Of a DNA stretch of 64,000 nt, positions 52,725 through 60,021 are shown piece after piece. The notes below the pieces were generated by a model, which did not search any database, was not told the DNA's origin, and saw only the letters and a list, made by a program, of their open reading frames with translations. Both the position numbers and the translations under genes were made by a program. Source of the DNA: Paenibacillus pinisoli (GTDB lineage: Bacteria; Bacillota; Bacilli; Paenibacillales; Paenibacillaceae); assembly GCF_003605435.1 (NCBI RefSeq), contig NZ_QXQB01000006.1, positions 216,743-280,742 on the forward strand, read 5' to 3'. Each line of letters opens with the position of its first letter. The first letter of the stretch is position 1.

Positions 52725-52793
52725 ATAAAAAATGAGGATTTTCGATGATTTCTATTTTTTATATGGAGTTTAGTCTTGGGGGGTAGATGAGGC

Positions 52794-53192
52794 TTGGATA
52801 AGAAGAAGGTACTTATTGTTGACGATCAGAACGGAATCCGCGTGCTGCTACTGGAAGTATTCAGCAGCGAGGGCTACAATACATTTCAGGCGGCCAATGG
52901 CAAAATCGCCCTGGAAATCGTGAAGCACGAAGCGCCGGATTTGGTTTTATTGGATATGAAGATACCTGGCATGGACGGACTGGAAATTCTGAAGCATATC
53001 AAGGCTATTGACCCTTCGATTAAAGTCATCATGATGACTGCATATGGCGAACTGGATATGATTAAGGAAGCGACCGACCTGGGAGCGCTGATGCACTTCA
53101 CGAAGCCGTTCGACATTGACGAAATGCGCATGGAAGTGAACCGTCAGTTGCAGGGAGGCAGCTCTTCTGGCCGTTTCGCAGTAGGATCATAA
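52794..53192 (+). CDS. spo0F: Sporulation phosphorelay response regulator Spo0F
   Basis: This single-domain receiver passes phosphate from sensor kinases to Spo0B. The 132-residue protein keeps Asp10, Asp11, the phospho-acceptor Asp54, Thr82 and Lys104 at exactly the B. subtilis numbering. It carries a ~10-residue Ser/Gly-rich C-terminal extension. The start is TTG 52794 with GGGGGGTAG upstream; no ATG fits in frame. The gene sits between pyrG and fba, as in B. subtilis. Confidence 0.95.
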   Translation: MDKKKVLIVDDQNGIRVLLLEVFSSEGYNTFQAANGKIALEIVKHEAPDLVLLDMKIPGMDGLEILKHIKAIDPSIKVIMMTAYGELDMIKEATDLGALMHFTKPFDIDEMRMEVNRQLQGGSSSGRFAVGS

Positions 53193-53203
53193 TGGAATAT
53201 AGG

Positions 53204-53238
53204 CGGCACCGGTGCTGGAAGGCACTGGTGCCGTTTTT
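53204..53238 (+). terminator. Terminator of spo0F
   Basis: CGGCACCGGTGC and GCACTGGTGCCG arms with a 6-nt loop are followed by TTTTT. Confidence 0.92.
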
Positions 53239-53333
53239 GCGTGAAGCCGCAGGTCTGTCAACTCTGCAGCTGCTATGAAATTCCAAGGCCTGCATAAAGC
53301 GGTCATAGCCTTTGGGGCCCTGATAAAACAAGC

Positions 53334-53364
53334 TTTACTATTTGCAGCCGCAATATGATATAAT
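53334..53364 (+). promoter_or_regulatory. Extended -10 promoter of fba
   Basis: TGATATAAT (53356-53364) gives a consensus -10 with the TGn extension. The best -35, TTTACT at 53334, has a long 19-bp spacer. Confidence 0.6.
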
Positions 53365-53428
53365 AGCTCAGAATGACAAGTCGGAACGGGCTTGAGACAG
53401 AAAGCTAACTATAGGAGGAAACAGAACT

Positions 53429-54283
53429 ATGCCACTCGTGTCTATGAATGAGTTTTTGCCAAAAGCAAAAGCAAACAAATTCGCAGTAGGTCAATTCAAC
53501 ATGAACAACCTGGAATTCGCGCAAGCGACTGTCGAGGCTGCTATGGAAGAAAACTCGCCATTTATTTACGGAGTCAGCGAAGGCGCTCTGAAATACATGG
53601 GTATCGAATTTACCGTAGCAATGGCTGAAGCGGCTGCCAAAAAATCCGGCCTGCCAATCGCGCTTCACCTTGACCACGGCAGCAGCTTTGAAGTTGCAAT
53701 GAAATGTATCCGCGCAGGTTTCTCGTCCGTTATGTTCGACGGCTCCCACTACGGCCTGGAAGAGAACATCAAATTGACGAAGGAAGTTGTGAAAGCAGCA
53801 CGCGCTATGGGCGTATCCGTAGAGGGCGAGCTTGGTACAATCGGCGGCGTTGAGGATGACCTGAGCGTTGATGAAGCTGATGCTACATTGGCTAAACCAG
53901 AGGAAGCGATCCGCTTCTACGAAGAGACTGGCGTAGACTGTCTGGCTATTGCTGTCGGTACAGCTCATGGCATGTACTCAGGCGAGCCAAAAATCCATTA
54001 CGATATTATTCAAAAAGTATCTGACGCTATTCCAGTACCAGTGGTACTTCACGGCGGTTCGGGCGTTCCAGACGAAGCGATTCGCCTGTCGATCGCAGCT
54101 GGCGTTGGCAAAATCAACGTGAATACGGAGAACCAAGTGGCTTGCACGAACGCGATCCGCGAAGTGCTGGGCGCTAAAGCTGATGTAATCGATCCTCGTA
54201 AATACTTGACGCCTGCACGCGCAGCGATGAAGGCTGTTATTCAAGAAAAAATCCGTTTGTTCGGAAGCAGCAATCAAGCTTAA
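53429..54283 (+). CDS. fba: Class II fructose-1,6-bisphosphate aldolase
   Basis: This zinc-dependent glycolytic and gluconeogenic aldolase cleaves fructose-1,6-bisphosphate to two triose phosphates. Zinc ligands and loops are visible: LHLDHGSSFE, GTAHGMYSGEPKI and LHGGSGVPDE, with the catalytic Asp in HLDHG. The 284-residue length equals B. subtilis FbaA. AGGAGGAAA precedes the ATG. A tal gene, present after fbaA in B. subtilis, is absent; murA follows directly. Confidence 0.97.
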   Translation: MPLVSMNEFLPKAKANKFAVGQFNMNNLEFAQATVEAAMEENSPFIYGVSEGALKYMGIEFTVAMAEAAAKKSGLPIALHLDHGSSFEVAMKCIRAGFSSVMFDGSHYGLEENIKLTKEVVKAARAMGVSVEGELGTIGGVEDDLSVDEADATLAKPEEAIRFYEETGVDCLAIAVGTAHGMYSGEPKIHYDIIQKVSDAIPVPVVLHGGSGVPDEAIRLSIAAGVGKINVNTENQVACTNAIREVLGAKADVIDPRKYLTPARAAMKAVIQEKIRLFGSSNQA

Positions 54284-54303
54284 GCAACAGGAACAAGGGA
54301 GGA

Positions 54304-54358
54304 CAAACCGCCTGAACAGAGCTAGCGGCTTCAGAGCCGTTAGCTTCGGCGGTTTTTC
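54304..54358 (+). terminator. Terminator of fba
   Basis: AAACCGCC and GGCGGTTT outer arms enclose a GCTAGCGGCT/AGCCGTTAGC inner stem, followed by TTTTCC. Confidence 0.88.
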
Positions 54359-54397
54359 CTTTGTTATCTTCCAACTAACAGGAGGATTATTGATTTG

Positions 54398-55654
54398 ATG
54401 GAGAAACTCATGATCCGCGGCGGGCGTCCGCTGCGCGGAACTGTCCAGATCAGCGGGGCCAAGAACAGTGCAGTGGCTCTTGTGCCGGCAGCGATTCTGG
54501 CAGAATCGGAAGTTGTACTTGATAATTTGCCGCAGATTAGCGATGTGGCGGTCTATAGTGAAATATTGCAAGAGCTGGGTGCTGTCGTGAAGCGTGATGG
54601 CGATACGATGCGCATCGATCCCTCGCAGCTGATCTCGAAGCCGATGCCTAATGGCAAGGTGAAGCTGCTTAGAGCGTCTTATTATATGATGGGTGCATTG
54701 CTGGGACGTTTCGGCGAAGCGACGATCGGACTTCCGGGCGGCTGCAACTTCGAGCCGCGGCCTATTGATCAACACATTAAAGGATTTGAAGCGCTGGGCG
54801 CTACGGTAACGAATGAACATGGTTCCATTCGGATTGCCGCTAAGGAACTGCGCGGAGCAAAGATTTATCTGGACGTCGCAAGCGTAGGCGCGACGATTAA
54901 TATTATGCTGGCGGCTTCAAGAGCCAAAGGCCATACAATTATTGAAAATGCGGCAAAAGAGCCTGAAATTATAGATGTAGCTACTCTCCTGAACGCCATG
55001 GGCGCCACCATTAAAGGCGCCGGAACCGAAACGATCCGTATCGAAGGGGTCGATCGTCTTCACGGCTGCCGTCACTCCATTATTCCAGACCGAATCCAGG
55101 CAGGCACTTATATGATTATGGCTGCGGCAACACGCGGCGATGTTCTTATCGATAACGTTATTCCTAAGCACTTGGAGGCGCTGACCGCCAAGCTGGAAGA
55201 GATGGGCGTGCAAGTGGAAGAGATGGATGAAGCGATCCGCATTGTCGGAGCGCCAGAATATACAGCAATTGATGTTAAAGCATTAATCTATCCGGGCTTT
55301 GCCACCGATTTGCAGTCTCCGATGACGACGTTGCTAACCCAAGCGAATGGTGTCAGCATATTGTCTGATTATGTGTACGGAACACGGTTCAAGCATGTGC
55401 CGGAGCTGTCGCGGATGGGCGCGAATATTCGTATGGAAGGCCGCTCTGCCATTATTGAAGGCACGAAGCTTAACGCTGCCAAGGTGAAAGCTGCGGATCT
55501 CCGGGCGGGCGCCGCTCTTGTAGTGGCTGCTTTGACCGTCGAGGATGGCGTTACGGAAATTACGAATGTGGAATACATTGACCGCGGATATGATCATCTT
55601 GTGGAGAACCTCACCAGATTGGGTGCGGAAGTATGGCGCGAGACGGAGTCCTAA
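54398..55654 (+). CDS. murA: UDP-N-acetylglucosamine 1-carboxyvinyltransferase (MurA/MurZ)
   Basis: It catalyses the first committed step of peptidoglycan precursor synthesis, joining phosphoenolpyruvate to UDP-GlcNAc; it is the fosfomycin target. The 418-residue EPSP-synthase-fold protein has Lys22-Asn23 (GAKNS) and the active-site Cys116 in GLPGGCNFEPRPIDQHIKGFEALGA. By position before rho it corresponds to B. subtilis murZ (murAB). AGGAGG lies 12 bases before ATG 54398 and 9 before an in-frame TTG at 54395, so either may be used. Confidence 0.95.
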   Translation: MEKLMIRGGRPLRGTVQISGAKNSAVALVPAAILAESEVVLDNLPQISDVAVYSEILQELGAVVKRDGDTMRIDPSQLISKPMPNGKVKLLRASYYMMGALLGRFGEATIGLPGGCNFEPRPIDQHIKGFEALGATVTNEHGSIRIAAKELRGAKIYLDVASVGATINIMLAASRAKGHTIIENAAKEPEIIDVATLLNAMGATIKGAGTETIRIEGVDRLHGCRHSIIPDRIQAGTYMIMAAATRGDVLIDNVIPKHLEALTAKLEEMGVQVEEMDEAIRIVGAPEYTAIDVKALIYPGFATDLQSPMTTLLTQANGVSILSDYVYGTRFKHVPELSRMGANIRMEGRSAIIEGTKLNAAKVKAADLRAGAALVVAALTVEDGVTEITNVEYIDRGYDHLVENLTRLGAEVWRETES

Positions 55655-55663
55655 GGACTCCGT
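55643..55663 (+). repeat. Perfect palindrome centred on the murA stop codon
   Basis: ACGGAGTCC and GGACTCCGT (9 bp each) flank the TAA stop exactly. There is no T-run, so it is not a classical terminator. Confidence 0.7.
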
Positions 55664-55749
55664 ATGCGCGTATGGAATAGAATTGCCATAGAATGGAAAA
55701 GATGTTTAATCAGTCATACTCTATATAATTTGAATAAAGTGGTGAGAAT

Positions 55750-57090
55750 ATGTCCGATCTACAGATCGCGGATCTGGAAGGCTTAAAGCTGACGGAACTG
55801 TACAAGCTGGCGAAGCAGTACCAGATCGCCTATTACGGTCAGTTGAAGAAAAAGGAGCTTATTTTCGCTATTCTGCGTGCTCAGGCCGAGAAGAGCGGAC
55901 TTATGTTCATGGAAGGCGTACTTGATATTTTGCAGGAAGGCTTCGGCTTCTTGCGTCCTATTAATTATCTGCCAAGCAAAGAAGATATTTATATCTCGGC
56001 TTCCCAGATCCGCAGATTCGATCTGAGGAACGGCGATCTCGTATCCGGCAAATGCCGGCCGCCAAAAGAAAACGAACGTTATTTCGGTCTGCTTCAAGTG
56101 AATGCCGTGAATGGGGAGAATCCCGATACAGCGTCTGAACGACTTCATTTTCCTGCCCTTACTCCTCTATATCCCGAGAAGAAATTAGTGCTCGAAACCT
56201 CGCAGTCGAAGCTATCTACTCGCATGATGGACTTACTCGCGCCTGTTGGACTTGGCCAGAGGGGTCTGATCGTCGCACCGCCGAAGGCGGGCAAAACTCT
56301 TTTGCTGAAGGAAATCGCCAATAGCATATCGGAGAATCATCCGGATATCGAGCTGTTTGTGCTGCTCATTGACGAGCGTCCGGAGGAAGTAACGGATATG
56401 CAGCGTTCGGTCAAAGGCGAGGTTGTATCATCGACATTCGACGAGCTCCCGGAGAATCATATCAAAGTAGCGGAGCTTGTATTAGAGCGCGCTCTTCGAT
56501 TGGTAGAGCACAAGAAGGACGTCGTCATTCTGCTTGATAGCATCACTCGTCTTGCGAGAGCGTATAACCTGGTTATCCCGCCGTCTGGACGGACGCTTAG
56601 CGGCGGTATCGACCCTGCTGCGTTCCATCGTCCGAAGCGCTTCTTCGGCTCTGCCCGCAATGTGGAAGAGGGCGGCAGCCTGACGATTCTGGCGACGGCA
56701 TTGATCGAGACAGGCTCGCGTATGGACGATATTATTTATGAGGAATTTAAAGGCACGGGCAATATGGAGCTTCATCTCGACCGGAAGCTGGCAGAGCGCC
56801 GGATCTTCCCTGCGCTGGATATGCGCAGATCGGGAACGCGCCGCGAAGAGATGCTGCTTAGCAAGGAAGAGCTGGATAAGGTATGGGCGATTCGCAGAAG
56901 CTTGACCGACACGCCTGACTTTGTCGACAACTTCCTCAAGAAGCTTAAGGATTCAGAGAACAACGAACAGTTCCTCATGTCGCTGGATACATCGGCAGAT
57001 CCGCCGAAGAGTGAACGGCCTTCGATGAAGAGCAATTCAGGCGCGCCTGCAAGCCGCAGGCCGGTAGCCAGAACGACGCATACTTCATAA
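55750..57090 (+). CDS. rho: Transcription termination factor Rho
   Basis: This hexameric RNA helicase has an N-terminal Rho domain (LTELYKLAKQYQI), a cold-shock-like RNA-binding domain (GFGFLRP..NYLPSKEDIYIS) and an ATPase core: Walker A APPKAGKT, Walker B LFVLLIDERPEEVTDM, and the Q/R loops near GRTLSGGIDPAAF. The 446-residue length includes a Ser/Arg-rich C-terminal tail of ~35 residues not typical of B. subtilis Rho. A glpX gene, found between murZ and rho in B. subtilis, is absent. Confidence 0.96.
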   Translation: MSDLQIADLEGLKLTELYKLAKQYQIAYYGQLKKKELIFAILRAQAEKSGLMFMEGVLDILQEGFGFLRPINYLPSKEDIYISASQIRRFDLRNGDLVSGKCRPPKENERYFGLLQVNAVNGENPDTASERLHFPALTPLYPEKKLVLETSQSKLSTRMMDLLAPVGLGQRGLIVAPPKAGKTLLLKEIANSISENHPDIELFVLLIDERPEEVTDMQRSVKGEVVSSTFDELPENHIKVAELVLERALRLVEHKKDVVILLDSITRLARAYNLVIPPSGRTLSGGIDPAAFHRPKRFFGSARNVEEGGSLTILATALIETGSRMDDIIYEEFKGTGNMELHLDRKLAERRIFPALDMRRSGTRREEMLLSKEELDKVWAIRRSLTDTPDFVDNFLKKLKDSENNEQFLMSLDTSADPPKSERPSMKSNSGAPASRRPVARTTHTS

Positions 57091-57113
57091 GGCCTCGAGG
57101 AAAGGAGTACATC

Positions 57114-58382
57114 ATGAATCTCGTATATGCGGACGAACACGGCAATGTGTTCGACCATCCTGACTATATCGGACTAGGCCGAAGCGGCGATATGATTGTG
57201 GAGATTATGGAAGACGAGCTTATCCCGCTGCCGGAAGGGGCGACGCTGGTCAGCCTGCCGTTCACCAGACCTATTGGGCTTGATCCCGAATCCGGTCAAA
57301 TGCAGGCATTGCCAAGCGGCTCACAGGCTGTAGGCGCGCTTTTGCCGCAAGGTTATACCCGTCTCTGTCTGCCCGGCTATGTCAAGTCGGACAAGAAAGA
57401 GAAGCTGCCGCTATTCGGCTATACAGCTGTTGTATGGAAGGACGGACGATTCTACGTTACCGCGGAGCAATGCGATGATCCGGAACGTTGGGATCCCCTG
57501 AATTGCGACCGGCAAGAGTTGAATGTACAAGTTGAACGGCTGCTGCAGAAGTATCCGGATAACAGGCTGTACAAGCATCTGTCCAACTGTGCGCTGGGAT
57601 ACGAATGTCTGACAGCCTCCAATACTTTCTTAAGCAGATGGGAAGGCGCAGTGCCTGTCTCGTATTCCTGCAATGCAGGCTGCTTCGGCTGCATCTCGGA
57701 GCAGCCGGATGACAGCGGCTTCGTGGCGCCGCAGACGCGCATGAACTTCAAGCCGACTGTGGACGAAGTGGTAGAGATTATGCTGGAGCAGCTGAAGGAG
57801 CCTGAGTCTATCATCAGCTTCGGCCAAGGCTGTGAAGGCGAGCCTTCCACGCAAGTGAAAATTATTGTAGAAGCGATGAAGCGTGTGCGCGCCCAAAACT
57901 CGCTTGGCTATATTAATATTAATACCAATGCCGGATTGACTGACTTTATGAGGGCTATTGTGGATGCTGGTCTCGACCTCATGCGGGTCAGTACGATTAG
58001 CGCGATCGACGAGCATTATAATGCGTACTACAAACCGCGCGCTTATACGCTGCAGAATGTGGAACGCTCGCTCAAATATGCGACAGATCAAGGCGTATAT
58101 ACTTCTATTAACTATCTGATCTTCCCCGGCGTTACGGACCGGGAGGAAGAGATTGAAGCGATGATCGGGTTTGCCAAACGTACGGGGCTGAAGCTCATTC
58201 AGATGCGCAACTTGAACATCGATCCGGAGAGCTATCTGGAGCTCATTCCGAAAGCGCAGGGGGAAATCTACGGCATGAAGCAAATGCTGGAGATTTACCG
58301 TCAGGAGCTTCCTGATGTCGTAATCGGATCGTATACGCATGTGCCGCCAGCCGGAATGCGCCGTCCTATTATCGCTCGTTAA
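57114..58382 (+). CDS. Radical SAM protein of unknown function between rho and rpmE
   Basis: The 422-residue protein has a non-standard N-terminal region of ~180 residues with five cysteines (85, 120, 131, 159, 165). The radical SAM motif follows as Cys186-x3-Cys190-x2-Cys193 (YSCNAGCFGCISEQ), and the SAM-binding GGE-like motif is SFGQGCEGEPST. The C-terminal half continues the TIM-barrel pattern (ININTNAGL, RVSTISAIDEHYNAYYKP, YLIFPGVTD) and ends RRPIIAR. I do not recognise the subfamily. AAAGGAG precedes the ATG, 23 bp after rho, so it is probably co-transcribed with rho. Confidence 0.8.
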   Translation: MNLVYADEHGNVFDHPDYIGLGRSGDMIVEIMEDELIPLPEGATLVSLPFTRPIGLDPESGQMQALPSGSQAVGALLPQGYTRLCLPGYVKSDKKEKLPLFGYTAVVWKDGRFYVTAEQCDDPERWDPLNCDRQELNVQVERLLQKYPDNRLYKHLSNCALGYECLTASNTFLSRWEGAVPVSYSCNAGCFGCISEQPDDSGFVAPQTRMNFKPTVDEVVEIMLEQLKEPESIISFGQGCEGEPSTQVKIIVEAMKRVRAQNSLGYININTNAGLTDFMRAIVDAGLDLMRVSTISAIDEHYNAYYKPRAYTLQNVERSLKYATDQGVYTSINYLIFPGVTDREEEIEAMIGFAKRTGLKLIQMRNLNIDPESYLELIPKAQGEIYGMKQMLEIYRQELPDVVIGSYTHVPPAGMRRPIIAR

Positions 58383-58420
58383 CAAATTGTACCAATCGTG
58401 CTGCGAGAGCCGGCCAGGCA

Positions 58421-58449
58421 TTGCGCCAAGCTGCCTATCGTGCTATAAT
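58421..58449 (+). promoter_or_regulatory. Sigma-A promoter of rpmE
   Basis: TTGCGC (58421-58426), 17-bp spacer, TATAAT (58444-58449). The transcript would carry a ~55-nt leader with a short hairpin (CTGGG..TCAGG near 58472-58493) that might be a ribosomal-protein leader. Confidence 0.8.
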
Positions 58450-58510
58450 CCACTATGTGTGATTTAACTCTGGGTCCGCATGTGGCTCAGGGCAGAAAGA
58501 GGTGAACGAG

Positions 58511-58708
58511 ATGAAACAAGGTATTCATCCGACATACCACGTCGTTACAGCAACTTGCGCTTGCGGCAATACGTTCGAGACAGGTTCGATCAAATCGACC
58601 CTTCGTGTTGAGGTTTGCTCCGCATGTCACCCATTCTTCACGGGTAAGCAGAAGTTCCTGGATGCCGGCGGCCGCGTCGACCGTTTCAAGAAGAAATACG
58701 GCATTTAA
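58511..58708 (+). CDS. rpmE: 50S ribosomal protein L31, zinc-binding form
   Basis: The 65-residue protein has four zinc cysteines: Cys16 and Cys18 (CACG), Cys36 and Cys39 (CSAC). This is the C+ (zinc-containing) L31 type that Zur-regulated C- forms replace under zinc starvation. ATG 58511 follows AGAGGTGA; ATG 58502 in frame is within that region. Confidence 0.96.
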   Translation: MKQGIHPTYHVVTATCACGNTFETGSIKSTLRVEVCSACHPFFTGKQKFLDAGGRVDRFKKKYGI

Positions 58709-58750
58709 TTTTATTACGAACATTCAGCCTTTATTTGGCAGAATACAAGC

Positions 58751-58790
58751 ACCTCCCTCAGCCATCCTATGGTATAAGGGAGGTTTTTTT
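58751..58790 (+). terminator. Terminator of rpmE, overlapping the next ribosome site
   Basis: ACCTCCCT (58751-58758) and AGGGAGGT (58777-58784) arms, an inner CCAT/ATGG pairing, then seven T. The right arm is also an ideal Shine-Dalgarno for ATG 58791. Confidence 0.88.
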
Positions 58791-59198
58791 ATGGGCATTT
58801 TCAAGGGATATAGAAGAGGACGCAGGATGTGGAAGCTGCTGTGGATCGGTCTGTTCGGTGCTGTAGTAATGCTTAGCGGATGTGCAAGAGATGCGGCGGA
58901 AAAAGCCCGGACTTATCATAATGACGGGTATTTGGGCTACTCCAATACGAATCCGAATTTGCTTAATCGCAGCGGCACTCTGTATGAGAAGGATATCCAG
59001 TTTATAGGCGAACTGCTGCAGCAAGTGAAGGGTATCCGCAAGACGGAGGTCGGCTTTAACGGGGACGATGCCAACGTTACGCTGCGCCTCGAGTCAGGAT
59101 TGTCCGATGCCGAGCGTAATCGGATTCGGGCCGAAGCGCAGAATATTCTGCAAGCGAACTTCCCGCGATACGATGTGCATGTAAAGGTGCGCAGTTAA
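58791..59198 (+). CDS. Small lipoprotein, YhcN/YlaJ sporulation family-like
   Basis: The 135-residue protein has a lipoprotein signal (MWKLLWIGLFGAVVMLSGC, with the lipid Cys in LSGC). The mature domain of ~100 residues has NRSGTLYEKDIQFIGELLQQVKGIRKTEVGFNGDDANVTLRL, resembling the YhcN/YlaJ family of spore-associated lipoproteins. The start may be ATG 58791, whose ribosome site lies in the terminator arm, or ATG 58827, which gives a more standard signal peptide. The family call is moderate. Confidence 0.68.
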   Translation: MGIFKGYRRGRRMWKLLWIGLFGAVVMLSGCARDAAEKARTYHNDGYLGYSNTNPNLLNRSGTLYEKDIQFIGELLQQVKGIRKTEVGFNGDDANVTLRLESGLSDAERNRIRAEAQNILQANFPRYDVHVKVRS

Positions 59199-59209
59199 GA
59201 ATGAAGTTA

Positions 59210-59499
59210 AAATCACCTAAGGAGATTTTTCGCAGCCTGACGGCATGTGATAAAAACAATGATCGAAGCAATACGAAGATGAGCGACCGCGTATAGCGGA
59301 AGTTTTGATCGCCGATTAGTTTTTGAATATTCACGAGATATTCAATTAGTCTAATGCGGTAAAAAACTCCATGGTGCTTTTTCGCAGTCTTGCGACATGC
59401 AAAAAACTCCATGGTGCTTTTTCACAGTCTTCGACATGTAAAAAACACCTAAGGAGATTTTTGACATACAACGGTGGCGGTATGTAAAAAACTCCATAG
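59210..59499. repeat. Cluster of ~40-bp direct repeats upstream of the SRP RNA gene
   Basis: Units begin at about 59210, 59361, 59401, 59440 and 59486. The best pair, at 59361 and 59401, shares AAAAAACTCCATGGTGCTTT and then TTC[G/A]CAGTCTT..CGACATG. Variants read CACCTAAGGAGATTTTT in the same frame of the unit. The array ends just before the SRP RNA -35. No gene is seen from 59199 to 59536. Confidence 0.8.
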
Positions 59500-59500
59500 G

Positions 59501-59529
59501 TTGCGCTTTGCTCTGGAATGTACTATACT
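59501..59529 (+). promoter_or_regulatory. Sigma-A promoter of the SRP RNA gene
   Basis: TTGCGC (59501-59506), 17-bp spacer, TATACT (59524-59529), with transcription expected at about 59537. Confidence 0.85.
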
Positions 59530-59536
59530 TGTCTTT

Positions 59537-59806
59537 GCCGTGCTAGATGGGGAGGTAGCGGTGCCCTGTAACTCGCAATCCGCTGTAGCGAGGTTGAATT
59601 CCTGTCTGAGGTTATGCTGATGTGAGGCTTGGCGCTTGCAAGCAGTGTTGACAGCTGGGTCCTCCGCAATGGACGCTTGTGAACCCGGTCAGGTCCGGAA
59701 GGAAGCAGCCGTAAGCAAGTTAGTTCATGTGCCGGGGGAGTGCCTGGCTCGAGCTGTGCAGCAAGAATGCCACTTGGATCTCATGTATCGGGGGCAGGTG
59801 CACGGT
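59537..59806 (+). ncRNA. ffs: Signal recognition particle RNA, large Bacillus type
   Basis: This RNA scaffolds the signal recognition particle with Ffh. The 5' GCCGTGCTA and 3' GGTGCACGGT ends pair. The Alu-domain sequence GGGGAGGTAGCGGTGCCCTG is nearly identical to B. subtilis scRNA, and the Ffh-binding hairpin GTCAGGTCCGGAAGGAAGCA near 59688 has the GGAA loop. The length of ~270 nt and gene order (before dnaX) match Bacillus scr. Confidence 0.95.
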
Positions 59807-59847
59807 CCTAACCATAGATATTGAAGGGCAGCGGATGCCCGTATCAT

Positions 59848-59915
59848 AAAAGTCCCGCAGTTCCGTTCCTTAAGTGGCTGAAGCCCTCGAGTGAACGAGG
59901 CTGCGGGACTTTTTG
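59848..59915 (+). terminator. Terminator of the SRP RNA
   Basis: AAAGTCCCGCAG and CTGCGGGACTTT arms enclose smaller hairpins (CTCG/CGAG) and are followed by TTTTT. Confidence 0.85.
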
Positions 59916-60021
59916 CATGCATAAGCTTTTTAACATTTTGCTTGGTGCGCTGATGTAGTATAATAGATGCATCTGAAAACGCTGCTTCGAGAAGATCAGC
60001 AAGCTGAAAGGGAAGGGTCGC

